Shown here piece after piece: positions 1 to 11,480 of a DNA stretch of 64,000 bases. Position 1 is the first letter of the stretch; each line of letters opens with the position of its first letter. The notes beneath the pieces are model-generated. The model worked only from the letters and a program-made list of their open reading frames with translations. It searched no databases and was not told where the DNA came from. Made by a program: the position numbers and the translations under genes. Source of the stretch: Micromussa lordhowensis (Eukaryota; Cnidaria; Anthozoa; Scleractinia; Lobophylliidae); assembly GCA_964020085.1 (NCBI GenBank), contig OZ026601.1, positions 16,260,030 to 16,324,029 on the forward strand, written 5' to 3'.

Positions 1-298
1 ATTACACTTCGCCGAAAAGCTGTGAAAAGCACTGAAATTCGTTTGCATTCTTTTTGCACAGTACTGTAAATCTTTGATGTCACTGATAATAATTTAAGAT
101 ACTTGAGGAACTTATAACTATCTTCCAAAAGCATTTATGTGCATAGAATGAAATTCAGAACAATCAGTAGCTTACGCAATCAGCAACAAAGTGAGATTAC
201 TACTGATTGAAAACTACTGTGCATATCACATTTACCATGGTCTGACCATCTTGAAACAGATTTCAAAATAATTTACTTCCTGAATGTCCAAGAAAATG
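1..298. other. No gene seen (3' flank of HARBI1-like relic)
   Basis: I see no coding signal, RNA gene or terminal repeat here. It lies beyond the C-terminal end of the minus-strand HARBI1-like relic and may be its 3' untranslated part. Confidence 0.4.
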
Positions 299-1682
299 TT
301 ACATGCATTTGTCCCATTGCCAGTCAACTACACCTTCACAGTTAAAATATTCTTTAAACTCATCCCTCACTCTTTTTGCATGGTTGGATGGCTTGTTGCC
401 ATGCCTCAGAATTGCCAAGGGCAGCAAGTTCTTGGAGGGAATACCATCATCTCGCCAGGAACCTGGAACAATTTCACCAGTGGACGGAATGACGGTGTCA
501 ATAACACGAGGTGGAACATAAACATCTTTTGATGGTCCCTTGATCAGCCAGTTGTGAAGGGTGACAGTGGCCATAGTGACAATCTCAACTTTCTTTGGTT
601 GAAGGGGAATTGGAGCACGAAAAATTTGTCAACGATTGGCAAGAAGGCCAAAGACATTTTCCACTATTCTTTGAGCTCGCGAGAAACGATAGTTACAAAT
701 CCGTTTTTCAAGGTCCAGGTCTTGCTGAGGATAAGGCTTCATCACAAACGGCTTCAGGGCAAAAGCGTCATCGCCTATAATTACGTAATTAAAAGCAAAG
801 TGCTAGAGTTTTTATTAAAATAGTTTCTGAGTTAGTTTCTGCCGCACTCCTTCGCAGCATTTATCTTGCTTAATATTGTGATGCCGAGGTGGCCTCTCCT
901 ATAAGCCTTGTGGTTTCTTGAGGTCTCCTCGCCTAACAACTTGCTGTATATTATTATTATTATTTAATTATTAAGGCAAATAAATTATGGTGATGATGAT
1001 GATGATGAGGGACAGTCTTCTGTTCTGTTCGGTAATGGTTCGGGTAGTGGGAGATTAATTTTCCCATTTTCCAGCGCATTGCAGAGACCAATTCGATTCC
1101 ATACTCCTCCGTCTGAGACTTGCTCGTTGACACCCACGTTACACCAGATTATTTCATAACTTGGTCCAGCAAGAACCATTAATACGATGGAGTGACTCCC
1201 TTTGTAGTTATAAAAGAGTGAGCCCTGTCCACAGGCCTGCATGACAACATGCTTCCCGTCCAGAGCTCCTACGCAATGTGGAAAATTCCACCTTTCGCTA
1301 AATTTGTTTTCTATTGCTTTCCCTTCCTCTACTGTGGACAGGAATTGCAGACACAAGGCTCCCAACTCAGATAATATGGCCTCACACACTTCAAGCACAA
1401 TGTATGACATGGCAGTTCTGCTTACTCGAAACTGGAACTCAAGGGAACAAAATGTTTTCCGTCGCTAAGAACCTCAAAGTTTCTTTTGACGATCCTTGGG
1501 CTTATCACCTCAACAAGGCGACGAAAGGAGTTGACGTCCATACGCATATAATGTTTAAACAATGGGAGGTCTTCAGCCGCCAATTCTGTTATGATACTCG
1601 AAAAAGACCCGCTCTCCTCTCGTCTTCGCATCCAGTGTCTATCTGGGCCTTTTTTTCGGGTATCCTCACCTTCCTCGTCCAA
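299..1682 (-). pseudogene. HARBI1-like (PIF/Harbinger) transposase, decayed
   Basis: Three minus-strand pieces together resemble a HARBI1-type DDE nuclease. 1422-1682 is the N-terminal part. 985-1410 holds the first catalytic region (FPHCVGALDGKH). 299-790 holds the remainder, with GDDAFALKPF, FSRAQRIVENVFG and a C-terminus with GNKPSNHAKRVRDEF. The family cuts and pastes PIF/Harbinger DNA transposons. The frame is broken several times: the 1422-1682 and 985-1410 pieces are in different frames, a TGA lies in frame at 629-631 (usually Trp), and about 200 unrelated bases (~791-984) interrupt the nuclease just before GDDAFALKPF. That interruption could be an intron, because an AG precedes GGCGATGACGC on the minus strand, or an insertion. 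I see no clear terminal inverted repeats. The protein is dead but the family call is firm. Confidence 0.75.
791..984. other. Interruption inside the HARBI1-like relic
   Basis: This stretch interrupts the nuclease frame and contains ATT-rich and ATG-rich microsatellites near 944-1010. It is either a short intron or a small insertion. No coding similarity is visible. Confidence 0.35.
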
Positions 1683-1699
1683 ACAAGCTACTATGATAC

Positions 1700-1913
1700 A
1701 TAAAGCAGCTATGTTTACAATTATACATGCATTGTGTGTAGCCCTGGGGACGAGAAAATGTAAATCCTTCCCCAGACTTCTTCGGTAGTCAGTTTATCAT
1801 TGCATGCATGCGTAGCTCATTTGTTTTCGCATACAATGTTTCCTCGTTTTGCCACTGTGGCAGCAAAACATTTTGGAAAGCCTTTAAACGACACTGTTCA
1901 GGTGCAAATTACG
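1700..1913. other. Short spacer, no gene seen
   Basis: Nothing is recognisable between the HARBI1-like relic and the target duplication of the BEL/Pao element. Confidence 0.4.
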
Positions 1914-1918
1914 CAGCC

Positions 1919-2336
1919 TGTAGGTCTAGTAAACACTAGAAACAACGAAGCCACAGTTCGAATGCACTACATTTAATCTCCTTGCACATAAACGCGAATA
2001 AAAATAAAGGTGACGGTAGCGGTGTGATTCAACTGAAGAGATAAACAAGAAAAATGTCTAAGTACAAAATATAGCGCCCAGAATGACGACGATATAAAGC
2101 ATACTTACAAAACTGTGGCGATTTCCAACAGAACAAATTTCAGAATAATACTTGGGGTTCACAACAGTGAAATGCAACTAAAAAAAGCAGCAAACATACT
2201 GCAGACAGCTAACAAGCACTGCGACAATAATTATCAAGACCGCTTATGTACTAGAAAACAAATTGCCATTACGTAATCCCCAGGGGTCATGGAGTAATGT
2301 GACACACCCAAAGCGTAGAAAGTTCTAGTCGCTACA
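1919..2336 (-). repeat. 3' LTR of the BEL/Pao element
   Basis: This copy is 418 bp, begins TGTAGG and ends CTACA on the plus strand, and is nearly identical to 8608-9023. Differences are mostly transitions plus a 2-base indel near the left end. Confidence 0.93.
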
Positions 2337-2514
2337 TAGTTGGCCCCTGAACTAAACTGAGTTCACTAAAAAAATGTACTTAACAACTAGAACTTATACG
2401 ATAATCTTAAGTGAGTCTCTAAGTAAATCTATAAGTGTTCCATCTGAAGCACAAAGTCTAGTGCACAAATTTAAGAAGTCTTTGTCATTGTCAACTAACA
2501 ACTTGATAGCCATA

Positions 2515-4069
2515 TAAATCAAATAGAGTTCTTCATTGGAAGTAAGCTTTCTTGTTTGAGGAAACACAACTTTGAAATTGGCCTTGTCAATACAGATAAC
2601 TTTGTGGCAACCTTGACTGATCAAACAAATCCATCCCTTCCTGGGTGGACTTCAAGAATGCGACCTAGAGGCCATTGACCACGATGAACTCTTTCATCAG
2701 CGATGAGAACCAGGTCGCCAACAGCAAAATCACGACGTGGCCTGATCCATTTCTGCCGCTCTTGCAAGCTTGGTAAGTATTCCGACATCCATCTCTTCCA
2801 AAATATGTCCGCGAGGTATTGAACCTGCTCTCAGCGACGTTGACAATATAAATCACTCTTCTCAAAGGTTCCTGGCGGCAAATTTAAATTCGAACGGAAA
2901 AGTAACAAGTGGTTGGGAGTTAAAGGTTCTGCATTGATGGAACTATCACTGTTAGGTGTCAAGGGTCGACCATTCAGAATTCCCTCAACTTCGGTCATCA
3001 GTGTTCGCAATGCTTCTCCAGAAACCAATTGCTCCCTAAGAAGGACTCTCAGAATCTTTCTCACTGAACGAATCACTCGTTCCCAGAGTCCTCCCATCTG
3101 CGACGCTTCAGGGGGGTGAAACTTCCACTTGATATTCTTCTGGTGTAAAAACCCTTCAATCTTCTGCTGATTCCAGCTAATTATAGCTTCACGGATCTCC
3201 CTCTCTCCGCCAGTTAGATTGGTACCATTGTTGCTTCTTATCATCTTCGGCATTCCTCTTCTGCTAATGAATCTGCGAAGTGCGTTAATAAATGAGTCCG
3301 TTTCAAGAGATTCGGACACTTCAATGTGAGTTGCTCGCATCGTTAAGCAAGAGAAAAGACATCCATAATGTTTTACACCACTTCTGCCTTGCTTCACGTA
3401 CAATGGACCAAAGAAATCTATGCCAACGTAAGATAACAGTGGCTCATCAGGAGTAAGCCTGTCGCTGGGTAAATCTGCCATTAATTGCTGGCCCTTCAGT
3501 GCATTTTTTTTTCGGCAGGTCAAGCAGTTACCAAGTACTCTCCGAACAGCAGCCCGTCCCTGGACAATCCAGTACTTCTGTCTTAAACTGCTCAGGACAT
3601 ATTCTTGGCCTAGGTGTCCCACAGATTCATGAACATCCATAATAAGCAGTTTGGTAACATGGTGCTTGGAAGGTAACATCAATTGATGTTTTGATTGGTA
3701 CTCCAATGTAGAACACTGAAGCCTACCGCCAACTCTCAACATTCTTTCTCCATCTAGAAATGGTCTCAATTTGTAAACAGAGCCAAAGGAGCCTATATTC
3801 TTTAAGGTAAGCTTCTCAGGTTCTTCATGGCCTGCATCTTGGAGCGCCTTGATCACTGGCAAAAAGGCTGACTTCTGCACATACTTGATAATTTGAGCCT
3901 CTGCATATTGTAATTCATCTATAGACAGCCTGCCACAAGATGATACATCAACAGGTGATGAAACTCGCAAGCGCCTCCTTCCCTTTACGAATTCTACAAA
4001 TCTCAGAAGCCAAGCAACAGCTCTCTTGAACTTGTACCATGAGGAATATTGGAGCATCATTAGGTCCAA
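2515..4069 (-). pseudogene. BEL/Pao pol: integrase and C-terminal domain
   Basis: The long open part (2831-4069) holds a zinc-binding H2C2 region (residues ~130-185, ending CLTCRKKNALKG) and an integrase core. Catalytic positions are visible: first Asp in YVGIDFFGP and Glu in GGLWERVIRS. The second, normally in an SDNGTN-type motif, reads SNNGTN, so the catalytic Asp has become Asn. Reading continues left of 2831 after a TGA (QRR then stop) into a Pao C-terminal region ([27 protein letters not shown]), then a second TGA before SVKVATKLS and an end near 2515. The original enzyme inserted cDNA into chromosomes. With the active-site change and two stops this copy cannot encode a working integrase. 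Confidence 0.85.
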
Positions 4070-5943
4070 TGGTGATTTGTTTGACCTCGAGTTTTGACTT
4101 CTGGGTCTTCATCGGAAATGTTGGCTAACGAGATTGGATTGATAGGCCATGATGACTTATCTTCCCACAGAAATGCAGGGCCTCTAAACCATCGCTCATT
4201 GGTCAATAACTCCTTCACCGTAAGACCTCGGCTGACATCGTCCGCTGGATTGATGTTAGTTGGCACATATTTCCACTGGGAGGGTTCTGAACCTTCATGT
4301 ATCACTGCTAGCCGATTGGCCACAAACGTGTAGAATCGTTTGTCCTCATTCTTGATGTATTGGAGAACGGCTGTTGAATCAGTCCAAAACGAAGTTCTGT
4401 CAAACTTTAACTGGAATTCCTCTTGTAAGGTCTGATTCATTCTGACGGCCAAAACAGCAGCTGACAGCTCTAATCTGGGTATAGTCATCTGCTTCATGTG
4501 AGCTAAGCGAGATTTCCCAGCAAGGAAACTCCAATGAGTGCGGCCATTCTCGTCCACGAGTCTCGCGTATGATACTGTCCCATAAGCAAACTGGGAAGCG
4601 TCCGCAAAGTGATGAAGCTCGGCATCCTGAATCTGGCCCCAGTCCACCGGTCTTAAACACCTTGGCAATGCAACACTTGAAAGCAAAGGTAAATCTGACA
4701 AACACAGTCTCCAGCAATGAGATTCCTGACCTCCGATTTCTTCTTCCCAGCCGAGACCTTGCTTACAAAGATCTTGAAGAAGGCTCTTCGCAGGCAAGAT
4801 GATCGGTGATACCATGCCAAGCGGATCATAAATGGAACTTGTTACTGACAGGATCCCTCTTCGTGTGAAGGGCTTATCTTTTGGTGTCATCTTAAAGGTA
4901 AACATGTCGCTGTTTATGTTCCATTGAACACCAAGGGTTCTTTCAGTAGGAAGAATGTTGGAATTCAAATCCAGATCCAAAACTGAAGGAGCTCTAGCTG
5001 AGATTGGAATAGTTTCCAGGACCTCCTTCTGGTTGCACAACCATTTAGTCAATCGAAATCCACCTCTTGACAGCAAGGCACACAGATCCTTCCTGAACTC
5101 AACAGAAACTTTGGTCGATTTCACTGATTTCAAACAATCGTCGACGTAAAAGTTCTTCAACACTGTATCAGCTACTTCATGGCCAAAGTCTCCTGCGTTG
5201 TCTTGAGCAGTCTTTCATAGACCAAAACTGGCACAGCTTGGAGAGGATGTGCTACCAAATAAATGGACCATCATTCTGAAGTCGACTGGTCATTTGGACA
5301 GGTCGTCGTCAGGCCACCATAGAAACCTCGAGGGATCAACCATGACTTGATGGAACATTGCCTCGATGTCTGATGATAATGCTACTGGTTCTTGACAAAA
5401 TCTTATTAGGACACCAAACAGGCTATTGATCAGGTCTGGGCCACTTAATAGCTGGTCATTAAGCGATGTACCTCTGTATCGAGCTGCGCAGTCAAATACC
5501 ACTCTTAATTTCCCGGGCTTATTAGGATTGAAGACAGCATGGTGTGGAAGATACCAAAGAGGTCTGCAGTCGACATCAAGCTCTTCTTTAGGGACTCGTT
5601 GGGCGTAACCCTTTGAGATGTAGTCATGAATAGTCGCCGTGTAGCTTTCGAACAATTTGTGATCGTGAAGAAACTTCTTCTTAACCAGTTGTAGTCTGTG
5701 ATCTGCAAGAATTCGATTGTTCGGTAGATAAGGAGACTGCTGTCGCCAGGGCAGTGCTATCTGGTAATGCCCAGACACCTTCTTGGAAGACCCCTCCATT
5801 ATCTTTAAGGCTCGCTGATCTTCTACAGACATGGACACCTTTGAACTTGATATCAAGTCAACAAAGTCAGTTTTCCAAAACTTCTCAACTTGCTGAGAGA
5901 GGGTTTCATCATCATCTTGTGTTTCCAGACGTATGAAGTTCAC
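4060..5943 (-). pseudogene. BEL/Pao pol: reverse transcriptase and RNase H
   Basis: 5290-5943 carries the N-terminal palm and fingers ([34 protein letters not shown]). 4060-5163 carries the catalytic FYVDDCLKS, the Pao connection region (LGVQWN, SSIYDPLGM) and an RNase H-like part (HHFADASQFAYG, FWTDSTAVLQYI). Between the two pieces, 5164-5289, the frame is shifted and contains a stop, so the enzyme is not translatable as one chain. The Tyr-Val-Asp-Asp box itself is intact. The 4060-5163 frame overlaps the integrase frame by about 10 bases. Confidence 0.88.
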
Positions 5944-7263
5944 ATTGAAGCTGTCTTCTCGACCAACTCTCTCTGTTGGCCCTATAGTCGTCCAACCCAG
6001 TGGTGACCGAATGCCAACTGGCTCGCCTTTGCTACCACGTTTTTCCTCAAGGACCCAAAAGGCTTCAGGTACATTACAACCAATAAGTACTCGGACTTCC
6101 TTTATGTCAATCTCTGGAAGTTCAATTCCTTTCAGATGAGGCCATCTGTCGACATCCCGATGTCCTGGAATGCTTAGCTCGGAAATGTTCAGATGCTCAA
6201 CAGTCCAAACTTTGGGTACTTACAGACTTGATTCATTGTCAATCGAGTTGATGATGAGCTTAACTTCATAACCTGACCTTGGACTGTCCCTTTTTTCCTG
6301 AGTAGTTAGGGAAAAATGTCTCTGGACTCCACTGATGCCCAACTCATCGATTAGCTTCTCATCGCAAAGTGACACATCAGAACCATTGTCTAAAAGTGCA
6401 TATGTCTCCACTTTTTGTCCTGGTTGCCTTCCTTGCACCCTGAGAGGAACAATTCTCAAGCATACTTTTCTACCATGAGCACCGGTGTTTGTGCTTGAAT
6501 TATGAGCGCCGGCCCCAATCGCGTGATTCTGAATGTTGTGTTCTGCACTTTCTCTTACATGGGATTGGTAGCTAGGGTTAGCGTCATTGTTCCTCATCTC
6601 CTGAATTTCGATAGTTTCTTGCCTTGCAGGTAGAGAACGTTCAGGGGAGTGAATGACAGTCATATGTTTTCCATTGCAGCCCTCGATGTAACAACTACTT
6701 TTCTGCATACATCCAGATGCGAAATGACCCACTTTGAAACAATTGTCGCAAAGCCTAGCCTCACTAATCATCTTCACTCGATCCTCAAAGGTCTTCTTCT
6801 TAAACTGCTCACAGTTCCATAACTGATGAAGTTCATCACAAAGTAAGCATTTGCCACTCCCGCTCCGTCTTCGCCTCGAGGTAAACTGACGATACTGGTT
6901 TTCACTCGGGTTCGGGACACAGGAACCAGGCCCACTAAAGTGTCCATGAGTAGCTTGGGATGACGCCATTGTATTCGGAGGACTAGTCCTCCTACCCGAT
7001 CTGTCCCTCATACTTTTGTCCTTGTCACTATTAAGCGCACCACCTAAGACGGGATTATTCGCAGCGCGGTCCCTTTCAGATATGAACTTTGAAATATTAT
7101 GAATCCTTGGACGCTGACCGGACTCTTGAATGCTGTCGGCAACTTCTAGCCATTTAGCTTTCAGGTGGAAGGGAAGACGATCAATAATACTCCTTAGATT
7201 ATCAGCACTGTTGACTTCATCTAAATATCCAATTGACTCCAACACGTTTTGGCAGTCCTTCAA
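5944..7263 (-). pseudogene. BEL/Pao zinc knuckle and aspartic protease
   Basis: 6220-7263 contains a gag-like basic segment, a Cys/His-rich knuckle (CDNCFKVGHFASGC, then CYIEGCNGKHMTVIH) and the retropepsin core YALLDNGSDVSLCDEKL, where DNGS stands for the usual DSG/DTG-type active site. A TAA follows at about 6220. Protein-like sequence continues in the same direction through 5944-6219 (segments resembling [18 protein letters not shown] and GWTTIGP, normal for a Pao protease C-terminus) before the reverse-transcriptase piece. Confidence 0.8.
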
Positions 7264-7290
7264 CTGATCTGCAAAGATCTGTAATCCTCT

Positions 7291-8594
7291 CTAATCGTTT
7301 GGTTTAACAGCTGGACCATGGGTTACCTGATTTACGTGGGCAGTGGCAATTTTGAAGGGATGACCGAAACGATCCTTTAGGAGTTTTCTTGAGGATTGAT
7401 ATCTGATCGCCGGATCCATAGTAACACAACTTTTGATGGCGTTTTTAGCAGCTCCAGTGCAATATTGAAGGAGAAATGTTATCTCTATATTGTTTTCAAA
7501 CGACCGCATGAAGCTCCAAAATTCAAGAGGATTGCCATTGAATGGACTGAGTTCCGGTTTAGGTAAAGTAAACCCTTGTCTGATTGTCGATGCCATAGAT
7601 TGAAACGCTTGTTGATGGAGCTCCATCAGCTTCTACTGCTGCTGGACAAACTGCCCAAGGCTTCCGTCAGACTGATGAATGTGTCTTTCAGAAGGTTTAG
7701 CGAACCATTCACGGGCATTAGGGTTCAGCATCTGATGTTTAGCTTCAATAGGTAATTCTTCTAATGGCCGAGTTGTAGCAGGGGGAAATGTTTCTTTCCG
7801 TTCAGCCATGGAAGATTTCTGTTCAGCGCACAGGTTCTTAAGCGATGACGCACTTATGCTTGCATTGCCGATGTCATTCTCCAAAATTCGGGCTTTAAGG
7901 GCAGCTGCCTCAATGTCATTTTCCGCGTCCAGATGTTCCTGCCATCGGAGTAAAGCATCGCATCTTTCATGTAATTCTAATTTCTTCTTTAACTGCTGTA
8001 ACAGTAACTCGGCAACCGCCTTCTCGACTTTGGCTTCCTTTATTTTCACACTTAAACGGGAACTCGTACTCTGACTACTTTTAGTAGCTGAAGTGCCGTG
8101 ATGACTTGCAGAATCTCTTGGACGAATATCGTCTTCCATTAAGAGTACTTGAACATTAAGGCTCGGCTGAGCGCTGGCCATCCACTTATCGACACGTTGG
8201 AAAAACTCAAACTTTTCCTTTAGGCGGCGTTCGTATTCCGAGGTTGCTCTCTGAATCTCCTCCGTATCATCAAGGCTTTTCAAATAGACGGTATGCGCTC
8301 GTTAAAAGTTAATGAATGCCGCATGAACAACTTTGAGCTTGCTGTTCACGAGTTCAACGTTCCGTTTGTCGAGAAGTAAAAACTCCATTTCTTTGTACAG
8401 CTTGGTTAGAAATCCTTGATAACCAGCACGAGATCGCCGTAAATTTCTCTTAACCTTCGATGGTGTAGGAACACTGTCATCACGAAGGTCAGAGCTCAAC
8501 ATTGCCGCATCAATGCTCTCGCTCACGCGGCGAATGCCTTCATCCGGGAAAAAATCACCGGCTTCTGCCATAATCTGTCGATCCATGAACACAG
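7291..8594 (-). pseudogene. BEL/Pao gag
   Basis: Three minus-strand pieces make up the gag. 8302-8594 begins around MDRQIMAEAGDFF and is acidic then basic. 7633-8283 is strongly helical and charged, with heptad-like leucines (EKAVAELLLQQLKKKLELHERCD), consistent with a coiled coil. 7291-7626 is a DUF1759-like domain (PKLELPPF-type signature seen here as LPKPELSPFNGNPLEFWSF, then LLQYCTGAAKNAI). The protein would form the virus-like particle. Stops at about 8300 and 7630 and a break near 7290 separate the pieces. Confidence 0.75.
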
Positions 8595-8607
8595 TTTTTT
8601 GAATGAA

Positions 8608-9023
8608 TGTAGGTCTAGTAATCACTAGAAGCCGAAGCCACAGTTCGAATGCACTACATTTAATCTCCTTGCACGTAAATGCGAATAAAAATAAAGGTGA
8701 CGGTAGCGGTGTGATTCAACTGAAGAGATAAACAAGAAAAATGTCGAAGTACAAAATATAGCGACCAAAATGACGACGATATAAAGCATACTTACAAAAC
8801 TGTGGTGATTTCCAACGGAACAAATTTCAGAATAATACTTGGGGTTCACAACAGTGAAATGCAACTAAGAAAAGCAGCAAACGTACTGCAGACAGCTAAC
8901 AAGCACTGCAAAAATAATTATCAAGACCGCTTATGTACTAGAAAACAAATTGCCATTATGTAATCCCCAGGGGTCACGGAGTAACGTGACACACCCAAAG
9001 CGTAGAAAGTTCTAGTCGCTACA
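8608..9023 (-). repeat. 5' LTR of the BEL/Pao element
   Basis: This 416-bp copy matches 1919-2336. On the minus strand it is the promoter-side LTR, and the gag start lies about 15-20 bases inside it. Confidence 0.93.
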
Positions 9024-9529
9024 CAGCCTATAAGTCCCAGAGGAACATTTGTACTTTGCTGAGGTGCAAGGCAATAAAGGAATATTTTCGGAAAAAATCG
9101 GATGAGATTAATCAAGACTCCAGTCAGTTCTGGGCTACTTACCGGCCGTTTCTTCACTCCAGACGTGTCTACAAATCAAATGACATCATTCTGAAGGAGG
9201 GCGAAGAAATCATTACAGACTAGACACGTATTGCAGAGACGTTTAATGATTATTTTATTAACATTGCAAATTATATTAAGATGCCAGCGTCTAATGAGTA
9301 TGGTCAGGATTTTGCAAGTCATCGCAGTGTGGTGGCTATTAAGCTATTGAGACGCCCCCCGCTTTGGTCTTGTATGACAAGCTTTTCTTTCTCCCCCTGC
9401 AACTCTATCGTGGTTGAGCAGATATTGCGAGACTTATAAATCTCCAGGATATGACAATATTACCCCTAAACTATTGAAGTTCTCAGCTAAGTTCATATCT
9501 CACCCACTCTATTATTTTCAACACTGCGA

Positions 9530-10269
9530 TTGCCCAGACCGGTGACTGTTTTACCAGCTTTGAAAAATGTTTTTGAGAGGGTTCCGGCAGTGCAGTTAAC
9601 ACCCTACTTCCAGAATGGCATCCTAGGCGATTTCTTGTGTGCGTACAGGAAGCATCACAGTTGTCACACCACGCTTCTTCATCTGGTAGAGGACTGGAAG
9701 CAGAGTTGGGACCGAGTTGAACTTGTCACCATGGTGGCTATGGATTTATCGAAGGCTTTTGACAGCCTCCCCCACTCGTTACTTGTTAGGAAGTTGCAGT
9801 GGATGAACAGAGTTGTTTGCTGCTGCAGGGCTACCTACAGGGCAGGCTTCAACGGGTCAAAGTTCGCAATGCAGTGTCTTCATGGGATTTCAATCGGAGA
9901 GGTGTACCACAAGGAAGTGTCCTTGGACCTCTATTATTCAATGTATTTTTTAACGATCTGTCATATTTTATAACTAGAGTTAATTTTAATGCCTATGCTG
10001 ACGATCAGCAGCTTTACAGTTCAGATAGTGATCATGTAGCTCTTTATAATAAGTTGAATGACAAACTTTGTATTGCAGTGGAGTGGTTTAAACATGATGG
10101 ACTTATGGCCAATCCTGAAAAATTTCAATCAATGACTCTTGGTAATACAGATCAAGACATTTCGTTTGTAGTTAATGGAACACATATTAAGAAAAGCGAT
10201 GATATTGATCTGTTAGGTGTAAATATTGACTCTAAACTTACTTTTTTAGCATGTTTCGGTTGTCTGTAG
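9530..10269 (+). pseudogene. LINE reverse transcriptase (CR1/Jockey type)
   Basis: The first frame (9530-9973) carries AYRKHHSCHTTLLHLVEDW and VAMDLSKAFDSLPHSLL, the fingers and first catalytic Asp region. The second frame (9799-10269) carries RRGVPQGSVLGPLLFNVFF and the catalytic AYADDQQLYSS, then an SLGVNIDS-like thumb segment. The shift between frames falls near 9800-9890. The enzyme would copy LINE RNA at the insertion site. It has no intact start and is frameshifted. Confidence 0.85.
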
Positions 10270-10990
10270 TAAAGTGAATAAGCAGGTCCAAGTCATCAAG
10301 CGGTTCAAAAGGCTAGTAAGTAGAAAGACAAGGCAAAGACTATATAACGCTTTCATACAACTGGCGTTCCAATATTGTAGCGATGTGTGGCACCACTGCA
10401 GCGCACATAGTAAAGATAAGCTTGAACAGCTTAATTAGCAGGCACTCCGAGTAGTTTTAGACGATCAGTCTAGTACCTATGAAGAGTTACTACCAAAATG
10501 ACATATGGTCACATTGGAACAAAGGAGAATACAGAATATGTTAGTTACCGTGTATAAATACTTGCAGGGTGCAGCACCGTCGTACTTACGAACTTATCTA
10601 CAGGGGCGTGATGCTGGTTTCTATGAGCTGAGAGGTTATGCCAAATTGAAACCACCTACTGTAAGAACAACAAGATTTGGTCTTCACTCTTTTCTTCATC
10701 TGGCCCCTAATGTATGGAACAAATTACCGGACACTACTAGGAAGGCTGACACCCTATCTAAGTTTCCTAATATACTTGTTTCATTAGTATCTGAGCTACA
10801 CAATTACAGTACCCGTAGTGCATCATCCAATCAAGTGGCAATACCCTCATTTCGAACTAATCTTCGGAGATTTTGCCCCAGTATTATTGGAAGTTTCTTT
10901 TGGAACGATATTCCACAACTTATAAGAGACAAACCATCGAAAAAAATGTTCAGAAAAGCACTTTCATGCTGGTACCTTGCTCAATACTAA
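10270..10990 (+). pseudogene. LINE C-terminal region, duplicated tail
   Basis: After a frameshift the post-RT region continues (RFKRLVSRKTRQRLYNAF, then stops). 10505-10990 is open. Its first half ends in a normal tail (RTTRFGLHSFLHLAPNVWNKLP...). Its second half repeats the same type of tail from a different element (LHNYSTRSASSNQVAIPSF... FFWNDIPQLIRDKPSKKMF). Two successive C-termini in one open frame mean two LINE copies were joined here. Confidence 0.7.
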
Positions 10991-11260
10991 TGTTACTGTA
11001 TCTGTTTTGTAACTTACTAAGCTATTTTGGCATTTTTTCCCTTCACTTTTTATTTAAAAATCTCAAGTTCTTGTTCATACTTAAACATTAAGGGGCACTA
11101 TTAGTTTACCTAGACGTGCCCTCTACTCTCCTTCCAATATTCTGTGTAATGTAATTTATGTGTTATAATGCTACCGGTTTTGTAAAGCTATACTTAAATA
11201 TTTATTGTATCAGCTAGGGATTGGAGGAATAAATAAATGAAAAATAAATGAAATATGTTT

Positions 11261-11480
11261 AAACACAAACTTAAACAGTTTAAGACTTAATGGACGATCA
11301 TTGAGCCTTATTTTATGTATTATTTATTTATTCTTAATTTTTAGTTTAGTAGTTAGGTAGTTTTATATATAATTATTACAATATATTTGATTTCCTAGTT
11401 TACTTATTGTATTCGGCGATACTAGCACAACAGTGCTATTTAAAATCCAAATTGAAATAAAGTTTATGTATGTATGTATC
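11261..11480 (+). repeat. 3' end of another LINE copy
   Basis: Sequence after the ATAAATG tail starts with a short coding-like end (MFKHKLKQFKT then stop). It finishes with AATAAAG followed by a TATG microsatellite at about 11456-11478, which is the usual look of a non-LTR 3' terminus. Confidence 0.5.

Larger units (their letters stand above)
1914..9028 (-). mobile_element. BEL/Pao LTR retrotransposon, full length but decayed
   Basis: Two direct repeats (1919-2336 and 8608-9023) flank a minus-strand gag-pol with the Pao domain order: DUF1759-type gag, zinc knuckle, aspartic protease, reverse transcriptase, RNase H, integrase, C-terminal domain. The LTRs have TG...CA ends, and the element is bracketed by a perfect 5-bp duplication, cagcc (1914-1918 and 9024-9028). 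By eye the LTRs differ at roughly 4-5% of positions, so this is not a fresh insertion. The coding region carries several stops and frameshifts. No tRNA primer site could be assigned with confidence next to the 5' LTR (the right-hand copy, since the element reads leftward). It inserted into LINE-derived sequence that continues at 9029. Confidence 0.93.
9029..11260 (+). mobile_element. CR1/Jockey-type LINE fragments, two 3' ends joined
   Basis: Plus-strand non-LTR retrotransposon sequence begins at the BEL/Pao target duplication. Near 9120-9290 it encodes the usual segment between endonuclease and reverse transcriptase (TYRPFLHSRRVYKSND, then a stop and FNDYFINIANYI). The reverse transcriptase follows at 9530-10269. 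Two different C-terminal tails come next (10505-10770 and 10780-10990). The end has an ATAAATG-rich tail near 11228-11260. No 5' end is present. Confidence 0.8.

Noticed and set aside
2337..2352. TGGCCCCTGAAC next to the left LTR, resembling a plus-strand tRNA primer site
   Set aside because: All coding is on the minus strand, so this side is the 3' end of the element and a primer site is not expected here.
2394..2624. 76-codon minus-strand frame left of the integrase
   Set aside because: The true Pao C-terminus runs through this stretch in another frame (after a TGA, SVKVATKLS to about 2515), so this frame is a shadow.
2665..2865. 66-codon minus-strand frame
   Set aside because: It lies over the Pao C-terminal domain in a different frame from the recognisable [15 protein letters not shown] reading.
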